Part shown: positions 1 through 7,138 of the stretch, one piece after another
Numbering within the stretch: the first letter of the stretch is position 1
Layout of the letters: every line of letters starts with the position of its first letter
Origin: Microbacterium sp. MYb72
Lineage (GTDB): Bacteria; Actinomycetota; Actinomycetes; Actinomycetales; Microbacteriaceae
DNA length: 64,000 bases
Direction of reading: 5' to 3'
Assembly: GCF_002979415.1 (NCBI RefSeq)
Contig: NZ_PCOT01000020.1
Coordinates: forward strand, 1 to 64,000
Translations under genes and position numbers: made by a program
Notes under the pieces: generated by a model
The model's input: the letters and a program-made list of their open reading frames with translations, nothing else
What the model was told of the DNA's origin: nothing
The model's database searches: none

Positions 1-312
1 AGCGCGCGGGAGCGGGCGCGGGCCGGGGTGCGGGCGGAGGACGCGGCGCGGGCCGATGCGTGGGACGCGGTGCAGCGCGATCGGGCGCCGGTCGCGGAGC
101 GCCCCGAGCGTCCGGCGACGTTGGATGCTCCGCCGATGTTCTGCGACGAGCACATGCCTCGCGGGGCTGGGAAGGGGAAGTGCGGGCCTTGCCGGGATGC
201 ACGTCTGTACCGCGACGAGTGGATGCAGCGCCGGGTGTACGAGGACCGGCTCGCCACGTTCTACGAGCTCAGCGACGAGCCCGAGGAGGTCTGGGATGAC
301 GAACCGTTCTGA
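1..312 (+). CDS. Phage early hypothetical protein, 5' end outside window
   Basis: The reading frame is open from the first base, so the true start is probably upstream; a GTG at 28 is only a nominal start. The visible part has an Arg/Ala/Glu-rich helical N-terminus, then a Cys/His cluster (MFCDEH followed about 15 residues later by CGPC) that could bind one zinc ion, and an acidic C-terminus ending DDEPF. No family is recognised. It overlaps the next gene by 17 nt, as expected in a compact phage early operon. Confidence 0.55.
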   Translation, partial: SARERARAGVRAEDAARADAWDAVQRDRAPVAERPERPATLDAPPMFCDEHMPRGAGKGKCGPCRDARLYRDEWMQRRVYEDRLATFYELSDEPEEVWDDEPF

Positions 313-472
313 CGCCCTCGGGGACTTCATCGAGATGACCGTCACGAGGTTCACGAAGGACCAGCAGTTCCGGGTTCGCCTGATGGCGGAGGCCGATGAG
401 ACCCCGCGGGAGACCGCACGCAAGATCGCAGCCGAGGCACACGCCGCGGCACTGAGGAGGACAGCATCATGA
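296..472 (+). CDS. Small phage hypothetical protein (58 aa)
   Basis: The ATG at 296 lies inside the end of the preceding gene, and the stop overlaps the ATG of the next gene (ATGA at 469). The product is a short, charged, probably all-helical protein with no membrane segment. I do not recognise the family. Overlap coupling on both sides is the main reason to call it a gene. Confidence 0.6.
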   Translation: MTNRSDALGDFIEMTVTRFTKDQQFRVRLMAEADETPRETARKIAAEAHAAALRRTAS

Positions 473-771
473 GCAACGAAACAGTCAAGGCCACCGTCTA
501 CCTGCAGGTGCAGCCGGAGTACAGCTACTGGGCCAAGCAGCGCCGAGAGCTCGACACTCCGACCGCGATCGACGGCGCGAAGGTCGTCGGCTACACGCAG
601 AACAAGGCGCAGAAGCCGAAGCCTGGGACCGTCGAAGTGAAGATCACCGTCGAGCTTCCCAAGGGCGCATTCCTGCCCCTGCGTCCAGAGGCGATCGTCG
701 TGATCCCCGAGACGCTCACCCAGCCCCACCCAGTCACGGTCGAAGCGTCCGACGCGAACGAGGAGAACTGA
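469..771 (+). CDS. Phage early hypothetical protein (100 aa)
   Basis: A soluble protein that looks mostly beta-stranded, with alternating hydrophobic segments such as TVYLQVQPEYSYW and TVEVKITVELPKGAFLPL, and an acidic tail. It starts with a 4-nt ATGA overlap with the upstream gene and ends 2 nt before the next ATG. Function unknown. Confidence 0.75.
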   Translation: MSNETVKATVYLQVQPEYSYWAKQRRELDTPTAIDGAKVVGYTQNKAQKPKPGTVEVKITVELPKGAFLPLRPEAIVVIPETLTQPHPVTVEASDANEEN

Positions 772-773
772 CC

Positions 774-1103
774 ATGAGCACGCACACGATGACGACGGAT
801 GCCGAGGGTCGCGCGACCTTCCGATGCACGGAGCCCGCTGACGCTGCCTGTCACGTCTGGGCGGACTGCCTCAGCGAGGACGGATGCGAGTCGAACGACG
901 GCGACTGCACGCACACGCCGGTGCAGCACGACAACTGCATCTACTCCGTGTGGTGGAGCACACCCGAGGATGCGGAGTCCATGCATGTGGACGAGAACGG
1001 CGACAGCGAAGTGACGCCGAAGCCGAACATGATCGACGCGCCGATCGAGATCGAGTGGGATGAGTGCCCGCTGTGGTCGTTCGCTGGGGGAGAGGCTGCC
1101 TGA
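774..1103 (+). CDS. Cys-rich phage early hypothetical protein (109 aa)
   Basis: An acidic protein with eight cysteines and several histidines spread over the middle ([31 protein letters not shown]). This pattern suits metal binding or disulphides, but it is not a recognisable zinc finger. It overlaps the ssb start in the arrangement TGATG. Function unknown. Confidence 0.75.
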   Translation: MSTHTMTTDAEGRATFRCTEPADAACHVWADCLSEDGCESNDGDCTHTPVQHDNCIYSVWWSTPEDAESMHVDENGDSEVTPKPNMIDAPIEIEWDECPLWSFAGGEAA

Positions 1104-1573
1104 TGGCCGGGGAAACGAGCATCACCGTCGTCGGCAACCTGACTGCTGACCCCGAGCTGCGTTACACGCAGAACGGCCTCCCGGTGGCGAACTTCACGAT
1201 CGCGAGCACGTCGAGGAACTTCGACCGTGCTGCGAACGAGTGGAAGGACGGCGACGCGCTGTTCCTCCGTGCCTCGTGCTGGCGGGAGTTCGCCGAGCAC
1301 GTCGCGGGGTCGCTGACGAAGGGCATGCGCGTCATGGCGCAGGGCCGCCTCCGTCAGCGGACGTATCAGGACCGCGAGGGCAATCAGCGCACTGCGATCG
1401 AGCTGGAGGTCGATGAGATCGGCCCAAGCCTTCGGTACGCGACGGCGCAGGTCACCCGCACCGCCCGGACGGCCGACGCGAACGGATCAGCGGCGCAGCC
1501 GTCGAACGAGGAGCCGTGGGCAACCACGGAACCGCCAGCAGAAGGGGCATGGGGTGATGACACACCGTTCTGA
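1103..1573 (+). CDS. ssb: Single-stranded DNA-binding protein
   Basis: Binds single-stranded DNA during phage replication and recombination. The N-terminal OB fold covers roughly residues 5-110, beginning [18 protein letters not shown] and including the typical [14 protein letters not shown] and [13 protein letters not shown] segments. A disordered linker follows. The last residues, WGDDTPF, match the acidic aromatic C-terminal tip used to recruit partner proteins (DDIPF in E. coli). At 156 aa it has normal phage/bacterial SSB length. I chose the ATG at 1103 because it overlaps the upstream stop as TGATG; a further upstream in-frame start would overlap the previous gene by about 40 nt. Confidence 0.95.
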   Translation: MAGETSITVVGNLTADPELRYTQNGLPVANFTIASTSRNFDRAANEWKDGDALFLRASCWREFAEHVAGSLTKGMRVMAQGRLRQRTYQDREGNQRTAIELEVDEIGPSLRYATAQVTRTARTADANGSAAQPSNEEPWATTEPPAEGAWGDDTPF

Positions 1574-1850
1574 GGATGAGGACACCTGTCAGTGGTGCCA
1601 CGGGAAGCTGTCGATCATCGTGTCCCGCGACCCGGATGAGGAGGTCGACTGCGTCTGCACCGAGAAGCCGGAAGAGACGGATGTCGAGCGCGTGGATGCC
1701 TTCGTCAAGAGCGCCGGAATCGAGCTGATGCCTTGGCAGCGCGACGTCGCGGTGCGTGCACTCGCGGGCGAGTCGATCACGCTCGCCGGCGGTCGGCGTT
1801 CAGGGATGACGACGGTCAAGCGCATTGCGGAAGGAGTTCGACATGTCTGA
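1557..1850 (+). CDS. Zinc-knuckle protein with a truncated P-loop-like module (97 aa)
   Basis: The N-terminus has a CxxC-type cluster (CQWC, then CVC about 20 residues on). The second half reads [15 protein letters not shown] followed by [10 protein letters not shown]. This resembles the start of an ATPase core: the first segment is very close to IELLPWQRALLIRAL in the large terminase of this same prophage, and the second has the spacing of a Walker A loop (GxxxxG, then M in place of K, then TT). The protein ends shortly afterwards, so no Walker B or other ATPase motif is present. It overlaps ssb by 17 nt and the next gene by 8 nt. It could be a truncated ATPase or a partner of one; I do not assign a function. 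Confidence 0.65.
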   Translation: MTHRSEDEDTCQWCHGKLSIIVSRDPDEEVDCVCTEKPEETDVERVDAFVKSAGIELMPWQRDVAVRALAGESITLAGGRRSGMTTVKRIAEGVRHV

Positions 1851-2784
1851 GCGCTACTGCATCCGTGGGTGCGTGGTCAGCGGTGAGCATTACGCCGCCT
1901 GCGCTCACTCCGGCCCCGACTACACGGGCATGTTCCCGTGCAAGGGATGCGTGGCTATCGAGGCGCGCGATGGCGTCCTGCTCTGCGAGCGCTGCTACCG
2001 GAGTCTGCGCCGGCACCTCGAGGACGCCGCTGACATCGTCGGGCATCTGCGTTCGATCGCGGACCCGACGAAGGCTGCGGTGTTCGATCGGATCCGGGTG
2101 CAGTCGTCGTCGATCGAGATCCCGGCGCCCGTGGCTGCTGACCTCATCGATGCGTCGAACGACATCACGACGACGCTGAACATGTGGGCGAACCACGTCG
2201 CGGGGGAGGACCGGCCCGGTGCTGGCCTCCCGGCCGGTGCGATGGCGGATGCCGCGCATGATGTGGTGCAGCTCGCCGTCGATGTGATCCTCGAGGACCT
2301 CGACCGCCTGGCGAACGACTCGCATCAGGTCTACTCGCTCTGCGAGGGCGTGATGGTCGTGCATAAGGATGCCCCGGATGTGTGGACGGTCGCTGATGCC
2401 GCTGTGCGGTGGCCGCTCGAAGATTCACCGCGGTGGGCGCAGGCCGCGTGCCCGGTGTGCGACCTGATGGCCGTGAGGATCCAGCCTGGCCGTAACGGTC
2501 GCCCGTCCCGGTATCGGTGCACGACGGACGACTGCGAATGGGAGGCGAACTCGAAGGATGATGGCGGCCTATGGGCGTCGGTGTTCGCTGAGCCGGCGCC
2601 GGCCGAGGTGCGACCGCATGACCCGCGCTGGCTGACCCTCGCAGACGCTGCACGCCTTGTCGAGCGCACCACGGGCACGGTCCGCAACTGGGTGACGCAG
2701 AACCTCCTCGCCCCGCAGATGGGCCGCTACTGGCAGGACGACGTGCTCGCCGTGGCAGCACAGAAGAGGGGAGAGGCGGCATGA
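1843..2784 (+). CDS. Zinc-ribbon and helix-turn-helix phage protein (313 aa)
   Basis: The N-terminus carries a Cys/His-rich segment (residues about 6-55, with CKGC and CERC pairs). A long helical middle follows, then a second zinc ribbon around residue 215 (CPVC, later CTTDDC), and finally a MerR/excisionase-like helix-turn-helix (LTLADAARLVERTTGTVRNW) in the last 50 residues. Together these suggest a DNA-binding or replication-associated protein. I chose the ATG at 1843 over an upstream in-frame alternative because AAGGAG (1831-1836) lies 6 nt before it. It overlaps the next gene by 4 nt. Confidence 0.75.
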   Translation: MSERYCIRGCVVSGEHYAACAHSGPDYTGMFPCKGCVAIEARDGVLLCERCYRSLRRHLEDAADIVGHLRSIADPTKAAVFDRIRVQSSSIEIPAPVAADLIDASNDITTTLNMWANHVAGEDRPGAGLPAGAMADAAHDVVQLAVDVILEDLDRLANDSHQVYSLCEGVMVVHKDAPDVWTVADAAVRWPLEDSPRWAQAACPVCDLMAVRIQPGRNGRPSRYRCTTDDCEWEANSKDDGGLWASVFAEPAPAEVRPHDPRWLTLADAARLVERTTGTVRNWVTQNLLAPQMGRYWQDDVLAVAAQKRGEAA

Positions 2785-2993
2785 GTACCTGGCTGACTCT
2801 CACGGAGGCCGCGAAGCGCATCCAGGGTGATGCGGCGCTCGCGTCTGCTGAGCGCCGCATCCGCCGGTGGGTGGAGTCCGGTGACCTGAAGCCGCTCGCC
2901 GGCCGCTTCCGCGCCGCCGATGTCCTCGCCACCGAGAAGAAGATGCGGTCGCGTCGCGGCCGCCCGCGCAAGCATGCACAGATTGGGAATTAA
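2781..2993 (+). CDS. Small helix-turn-helix protein with AT-hook-like tail (70 aa)
   Basis: Residues 5-50 resemble an excisionase/MerR-type winged helix (LTLTEAAKRI, then RRIRRWVESGDLKPLAGRF). The C-terminus contains RRGRPRKHA, the GRP core with flanking Arg/Lys of an AT-hook that binds the minor groove. It is coupled by ATGA overlap to the preceding larger HTH protein. It is probably a small phage DNA-binding protein. An excisionase role is possible but not shown, since no integrase is visible nearby. Confidence 0.75.
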   Translation: MSTWLTLTEAAKRIQGDAALASAERRIRRWVESGDLKPLAGRFRAADVLATEKKMRSRRGRPRKHAQIGN

Positions 2994-2996
2994 CCA

Positions 2997-3743
2997 ATGG
3001 CTATTCACTCTGAGGGAATTAACCCGACCGACAACGAGCGGGGCGCCCAGTTCGTGACGGATGCCGACCTCGACCGGTTCGAGAGCATCGCCACGCCGAT
3101 CTACCAGAGCACCTTCGAGGCGGGGAAGGCGAGCAAGTACCTCGTCTCAACTCTCGGACAGTGGGTCATCCGACTGGTGGCAGAAGTTCGTCGGCTTCGT
3201 CGCACCGAGGTACCGGAGCCGCCGACGCGCGACGAGCGGGAGGCACTGATCGCCGCCGTGCAGCACGAACCCGACTGGGATACCGCAGAGCGGGGGAAGC
3301 CGATGCTCTGCTCGTGCGGGCAGAGCATCCCGGAGCCAGATTGGGACGCCGTCTACATGCATCGCGCCGATGCTGTGCTCGCTGCTGGCTTCCGTCGTTC
3401 CGAGGTACCGGAGCCGAGCGCCGAGACCGAAGACGAGATCGGCCCCGAGGAGTGCAAGGCGTGCGGTGAACTTAACACCGAGTGCCGGTGCGAGCTCGAC
3501 TATGAAGCATGCTGTGGGTCTCCCAGTGGTCGGCATTTCACGCACTGTCCGACGTATCGGCCGGAGCCACAGGGCGAACCGTCCGACGCACAGGTGCTCG
3601 AGACGTTCCTCGGCAAGCTCGCGGGAGACGGTGCGTACACGCTCAACTTCACCTCCGCCGAAGCGCTGCACGGCCACATCGTCTCGCTGCTCAAGCGCGA
3701 CATCGCCGCTCTGCGTGCTGCTGGGGTCGGGGGTGTGCGATGA
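2997..3743 (+). CDS. Phage hypothetical protein with internal duplication (248 aa)
   Basis: An acidic protein with a helical N-terminus (residues about 20-70), two copies of an RR(T/S)EVPEP linker, two Cys clusters (CSCGQ; CKACGELNTECRCELDYEACCG) and a helical C-terminus. The linkers bracket a segment reading VQHEPDWDTAERGKPMLC. The Cys spacing suggests a zinc-binding module. No family is recognised. It follows the small HTH gene by 3 nt and overlaps the next ATG by 4 nt. Confidence 0.75.
   Translation: MAIHSEGINPTDNERGAQFVTDADLDRFESIATPIYQSTFEAGKASKYLVSTLGQWVIRLVAEVRRLRRTEVPEPPTRDEREALIAAVQHEPDWDTAERGKPMLCSCGQSIPEPDWDAVYMHRADAVLAAGFRRSEVPEPSAETEDEIGPEECKACGELNTECRCELDYEACCGSPSGRHFTHCPTYRPEPQGEPSDAQVLETFLGKLAGDGAYTLNFTSAEALHGHIVSLLKRDIAALRAAGVGGVR
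3200..3416 (+). repeat. In-frame direct repeat inside the 248-aa phage gene
   Basis: CCGAGGTACCGGAGCCG occurs at 3205-3221 and again at 3400-3416, both preceded by CGTCGNN. The copies are 195 nt apart, a multiple of three, and encode the same linker EVPEP. This looks like a partial in-frame duplication or a recombination junction. Confidence 0.6.
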
Positions 3744-3952
3744 GCGCTCTTCGGGTGAAAGACCCGCTGGGTGCCCGGTTCGCGGTTGCGGGCAACTGGC
3801 TGTATGACGGCGACGAACCGCATCGCAGTCGGACGGTCGGAGGTACATTCCGCGTCGCCGTCCTCGCGGACTCCGCCGAGAAAGCGATCGAGGAAGTGGC
3901 CGAGATGATGCGGCGGGACATCATCGTGACTGCATTGGAGATCGTGCGATGA
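3740..3952 (+). CDS. Small phage hypothetical protein (70 aa)
   Basis: A compact alpha/beta protein: FRVAVLADSAEKAIEEVAEMM and the final helix read like a small ferredoxin-like or dodecin-sized fold. It starts with ATGA overlapping the upstream stop and ends overlapping the next ATG. Function unknown. Confidence 0.7.
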   Translation: MSALRVKDPLGARFAVAGNWLYDGDEPHRSRTVGGTFRVAVLADSAEKAIEEVAEMMRRDIIVTALEIVR

Positions 3953-4209
3953 GCAAGCACACACCGACAACCGAAGAGGTGCGCGACTACATCCGCGCGG
4001 CGGATCGTGTCACCGCGCACATGTTCGCGGCCGGCGCCGATTCCGTCGAGGCCTTCGACCACTGGCTGGCAAAGGTGCAGGCGGAAGCGTTCAGCGAGGG
4101 CGTCAACTTCATCGACGACCAGCCGGGGCCGTGGGGTGCCGGGATGGTCGCGGGACGCGCAGAGGCCGCCAGACGGCGCGCTGAGGCAGAGGGGATCGTG
4201 GACCTATGA
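3949..4209 (+). CDS. Small phage hypothetical protein (86 aa)
   Basis: A helical soluble protein with a long amphipathic N-terminal half and a final Ala/Arg/Glu-rich helix. Overlaps of 4 nt on both sides place it in the same translationally coupled early operon. No recognisable domain. Confidence 0.75.
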   Translation: MSKHTPTTEEVRDYIRAADRVTAHMFAAGADSVEAFDHWLAKVQAEAFSEGVNFIDDQPGPWGAGMVAGRAEAARRRAEAEGIVDL

Positions 4210-4667
4210 GCTACACACCGTCGATGGACGAACTGCGCGAGGCGTGGTTGACCGCTGAGTACGAGGAGCGCGGCCACGGCACTTCCGACGACGACCTACG
4301 CGCGGAGTTCGACCGGGCGCTGGCCGTTCATGATGTCGAGGTGCGGGCGTCTGTCGTCCCTGAGGTCGGGATGCCATGTGCGAGCACGAAGCCGCACGCG
4401 GCGCACGCCTGGCAGATGAGCGCGACGGGCTGGTGTCTGTGCGCTGGTGTCGTAGCCGAGGAACCGGAATGGGTTGTCCCGCAGCGGTCTTGCCCCTGCT
4501 GTGCGGGTGCAACGGTGTGCACTGGACCGTCTCCGGTCGGCCTGTGTGAACCGTGCGGCGCGGCATGGATGGAAGGTCGTTGCGAGCACGAATGTGCTGG
4601 GCGGGCGGTGCGAGACGCTCAGGGAAAGCAGGGCGCCGCGGCGAAGCTGGAAGGAGCAGATCGTTGA
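4206..4667 (+). CDS. Cys-rich phage hypothetical protein (153 aa)
   Basis: The N-terminal 50 residues are helical and acidic. The C-terminal half contains two CxxC-type pairs (CPCCAG, CEPCGAAW) and a later CEHEC, consistent with a treble-clef or zinc-ribbon module. Its stop overlaps a TTG start of the next gene. Function unknown. Confidence 0.75.
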   Translation: MSYTPSMDELREAWLTAEYEERGHGTSDDDLRAEFDRALAVHDVEVRASVVPEVGMPCASTKPHAAHAWQMSATGWCLCAGVVAEEPEWVVPQRSCPCCAGATVCTGPSPVGLCEPCGAAWMEGRCEHECAGRAVRDAQGKQGAAAKLEGADR

Positions 4668-4915
4668 CGAGGTATGCGGTGATCAGCGTCGGGTGCACGG
4701 AGTGCAACGAGACTAGTGCGCCGGCGGTGACGCTCGTGACGGCAGACTTCGCTGAGGCATCGCCGGCCGCGGCAGAGCTCGCCCCTGGTCGACAGGGGGA
4801 CGCGTTCGTGATTCGGCTCGACGATGGTGCGATCGTCGCGTATTCCGGCGGTGATTGGGGTGATGAGTGGATCGAAGAGGTAAAGCATCGGCAGATCGAC
4901 GGTGTGGCTCTATGA
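4664..4915 (+). CDS. Small phage hypothetical protein, TTG start (83 aa)
   Basis: I chose the TTG at 4664 because AAGGAG (4651-4656) is 7 nt upstream and the start overlaps the previous stop; a GTG at 4679 is the alternative. The product begins with a small CTEC motif and continues with beta-rich sequence (DAFVIRLDDGAIVAYSGGDW). Function unknown. Confidence 0.6.
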   Translation: MTRYAVISVGCTECNETSAPAVTLVTADFAEASPAAAELAPGRQGDAFVIRLDDGAIVAYSGGDWGDEWIEEVKHRQIDGVAL

Positions 4916-4922
4916 TCTGCAC

Positions 4923-5333
4923 ATGAGCCGTGAGAGCAGACAGCGAGCGGGCGCCGAGCACAAGCTCAGGCTCGAGCTCGCCAAGAAGCGGCGTGCAGTC
5001 GTGGCTGAGATCGCGCAACTGCTTGAGAAGTTCCCTTGCCCCGCCTGCAGACGGCGTTTGAAGGTGAACGAGCGATTCCGGATTCCGATCCATGAAGGGA
5101 AGGACGGCTCCCGTTGCTCGGGGTCGCTGCTCGCAATCGGGTGGTTCCCGGACGGCCTCGCCGCGGTTCCGTATGACCGGTACAACGAACCCGCGTCGGT
5201 TGACGCGAGGGCACTGCTCAGGCGGACCCTCTCGCCGGTGGCAGCGACCGAGCGTCGCTCCACGAGCGTCCTCGGCGACCGGCCCGCCCCCGGTAAGACA
5301 GTCTCAGGTGGGCTGCCGGGCTCGAAGCGATAG
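4923..5333 (+). CDS. Phage hypothetical protein with CxxC motif (136 aa)
   Basis: A basic N-terminal helix (residues 1-40) is followed by CPAC in a short ribbon-like segment and a less structured Arg/Ser-rich tail. The start is uncertain: a GTG at 4902 would add 7 residues and overlap the upstream gene, and neither start has a clear ribosome-binding site. It is the last gene of the early operon before a non-coding gap. Function unknown. Confidence 0.55.
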   Translation: MSRESRQRAGAEHKLRLELAKKRRAVVAEIAQLLEKFPCPACRRRLKVNERFRIPIHEGKDGSRCSGSLLAIGWFPDGLAAVPYDRYNEPASVDARALLRRTLSPVAATERRSTSVLGDRPAPGKTVSGGLPGSKR

Positions 5334-5664
5334 GGCGTTTCTGGCGCGCCATGGTCTACTTCTGACGAAGTTGCTGCCTCACCTGACCAAAGAAACATGT
5401 CAAACGTGTCCGGATGGTGTGTTAAGCTGTGCTTGCACCTGAACTATGACCCGAAGCCTCGCCGATCTGGCGGGGCTTTCGTCGTTCAGCTGTGGCCCCG
5501 CCACCACGCGCTCACATCCCTCTGCAGAGCGACCGCCGCCGCCATGACCTCGCGCAGCCCGTATGTAGTCGGGAGCGTAGAGCGAGCCGCACCGGGCTGG
5601 TCGCATGATGCGCACACTCGAGCGGTGATGGGCGGCGGGACGCAGTCGTTTCCGGGGAGGCGCC
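5334..5664. other. Non-coding gap between early and packaging modules
   Basis: No convincing gene is found in these 331 nt. The left part is relatively AT-rich for this genome (GACCAAAGAAACATGTC, then GTGTTAAGCTG). It also holds the hairpin annotated separately. Its position between the early genes and the HNH-terminase block is where many cos-type phages keep their packaging site, but I see no feature that proves one. Confidence 0.5.
5455..5483 (+). terminator. Probable terminator of the phage early operon
   Basis: AAGCCTCGCC and GGCGGGGCTT form a 10-bp stem with one G:U pair and a 5-nt loop (GATCT), followed by a short T-containing tail. It lies about 120 nt after the last early gene. The weak T tract leaves some doubt. 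Confidence 0.55.
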
Positions 5665-5970
5665 GTGTCGGACGTCATCCACTCCCGTGCCTACCGTGAC
5701 CTTCGCGCCACGCTGAAGGCCGAGTGGCGGGCACGCAACGCACCGTGCGCTCTCTGTGGTCAGGCGGACATCGAGTACGACGGACCGCGCAACGCACCGA
5801 ACAGCTTCGAGCTCGATCACAAGATCAGCCGGAAGCGGTGCCTCGCCATGGGGAAGCCTGAGCTGCTCCTCGATCCCACGAACTGTCAGCCATCGCACAC
5901 GCGATGCAACAGGTCGAAGCAGGCCGGTGAAGGCAAGCCCACGATGGGCGAGACGAGTGAGGAGTTCTGA
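5665..5970 (+). CDS. HNH endonuclease beside terminase
   Basis: A 101-aa HNH nuclease. Visible motifs are CALCGQ (first Cys pair), FELDHKISRKR (catalytic His of the HNH/treble clef), DPTNCQPSHTRCN (Asn and the second Cys pair) and NRSK. In HK97-type cos phages the HNH protein next to terminase assists cohesive-end cleavage by the large subunit. The start is GTG with GGGGAGG just upstream. It overlaps the next ATG by 1 nt. Confidence 0.9.
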   Translation: MSDVIHSRAYRDLRATLKAEWRARNAPCALCGQADIEYDGPRNAPNSFELDHKISRKRCLAMGKPELLLDPTNCQPSHTRCNRSKQAGEGKPTMGETSEEF

Positions 5971-6248
5971 TGGACAGCATGCGCAAGATCGCGATCACCG
6001 ACGGTCCTCTGAAGGGCAAGACCGTCGAGGTGCACGTCAACGAGGTCACGTTCACCACGCACGCCGGGTACGGCCATTACGAGGTGACGAAGGACGGCGC
6101 GACGTGGCACCGCAAGCAGGCCGCCTCGGGCACGGAGACGGCTGCACCGAAGGCCCCGCGCAAGCCTGCACGCAAGGCGCCCGCGAAGCCCACGGCGCCG
6201 GCCTCGACCGTCGCTCCCGTCGAGCAGCCTGAGTCGAAGGCCGAGTGA
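5970..6248 (+). CDS. Small phage protein with Ala/Pro/Lys-rich tail (92 aa)
   Basis: Residues 1-50 form a probable beta domain (KIAITDGPLKGKTVEVHVNEVTFTTH). The rest is a low-complexity basic Ala/Pro/Lys tail (KAPRKPARKAPAKP). Starts and ends overlap the neighbours. Function unknown; similar basic tails occur on phage accessory structural or DNA-binding proteins. Confidence 0.75.
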   Translation: MDSMRKIAITDGPLKGKTVEVHVNEVTFTTHAGYGHYEVTKDGATWHRKQAASGTETAAPKAPRKPARKAPAKPTAPASTVAPVEQPESKAE

Positions 6249-6424
6249 TGGCTGCCATCGTCTCGACCATCGAGGGCAAGGTGCTCATTCAGGTGGGGGA
6301 CAGTGAACCGGTCGAGGTCGGCACTGTCGAGATTCCCATCCCCGTGAGCACGAAGCACCAGCCCGCCAAGCGCGGACGCGAGGTCGGAACGGCTCACGTC
6401 GAGATCCAAGCGTTCACGGACTGA
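6248..6424 (+). CDS. Small beta-rich phage protein (58 aa)
   Basis: The ATG at 6248 overlaps the previous TGA. The sequence MAAIVSTIEGKVLIQVGDSE followed by PVEVGTVEIPIPV alternates hydrophobic and polar residues and looks like a small beta-barrel or hairpin protein. Continuous coding after an overlapping start supports it, although it is short. Function unknown. Confidence 0.65.
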   Translation: MAAIVSTIEGKVLIQVGDSEPVEVGTVEIPIPVSTKHQPAKRGREVGTAHVEIQAFTD

Positions 6425-6434
6425 GGAGGCGCAA

Positions 6435-6503
6435 GTGCTCGATCGGTATGTGGCTGCAGGCATGGTCGAAGAGGGTAGGGGCGTCCCAATCTCTGCAGAC
6501 TGA
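6435..6503 (+). CDS. Possible 22-codon open frame with good ribosome-binding site
   Basis: A GTG at 6435 is preceded at 5 nt by GAGGAGG (6423-6429) and opens 22 codons ending at 6503. Without homologues it may be chance, or it may serve to carry ribosomes toward the terminase genes. Listed only because the ribosome-binding site is otherwise unexplained. Confidence 0.25.
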   Translation: MLDRYVAAGMVEEGRGVPISAD

Positions 6504-6586
6504 CGACCGAGGCCACTTCTCCGGCAGTGATCTCTCTCCCCCCGCACCGTGAGGAGGGGGTCGCGCGCGATAAAGGAGTACCCCCG

Positions 6587-7138
6587 ATGCGAGTGATCGT
6601 GATGGCCGGCACGAAAGCGTCCGGATTGATGGAGGCGAAGAACCTCGACATCGACCCGGTCGCCATCGTGACGCCGCGCTCACCGGATGCTGCGCGAGGC
6701 ATCGTCGCTGACCGCATCATGGAGGCCTCGTCGCTGACGCCTGAGATGCGCGAGAAGCTGATTGACGGCGTGACGCCCTCCATCGTCACGACTACCACTG
6801 GCATCGACATGGTCGCGGCGACCGAGAAATCGCTCGACGCCGCGTCGAAGACCCTGACCGACATGGATGCCGGCGCTATCGAAGCGCTGCGGGCGCTCGC
6901 GCGGAAGATCGATGCCTGGGATCAGATCGTCGACTGGGCGCTCGAAGACGCTGCCGAGACGAAGGGCGCGCGACCAGCAGTGCCGCAGAACGACAACGTC
7001 TCGATCTCGGCGTACCTGAAGTACTGCGATCAGCTCGGCCTCACTCCGACCGGCCGGAAGGCGCTCGGGGTGAAGGACGGGGGCGAAGGTGGCAAGAAAG
7101 CCAAGCTCCACGCGCTCCGCGGCGGCAAGTCGGCGTAG
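6587..7138 (+). CDS. terS: Terminase small subunit
   Basis: DNA-recognition subunit of the packaging motor (183 aa). The C-terminal part (SISAYLKYCDQLGLTPTGRK, then ALGVKDG) resembles P27-type small terminases, where a helical segment precedes a short basic end. The middle is helical. I chose the ATG at 6587 because AAAGGAG lies 8 nt upstream; a start at 6527 lacks this. It overlaps the large subunit by 50 nt, which supports paired function. Confidence 0.8.
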   Translation: MRVIVMAGTKASGLMEAKNLDIDPVAIVTPRSPDAARGIVADRIMEASSLTPEMREKLIDGVTPSIVTTTTGIDMVAATEKSLDAASKTLTDMDAGAIEALRALARKIDAWDQIVDWALEDAAETKGARPAVPQNDNVSISAYLKYCDQLGLTPTGRKALGVKDGGEGGKKAKLHALRGGKSA

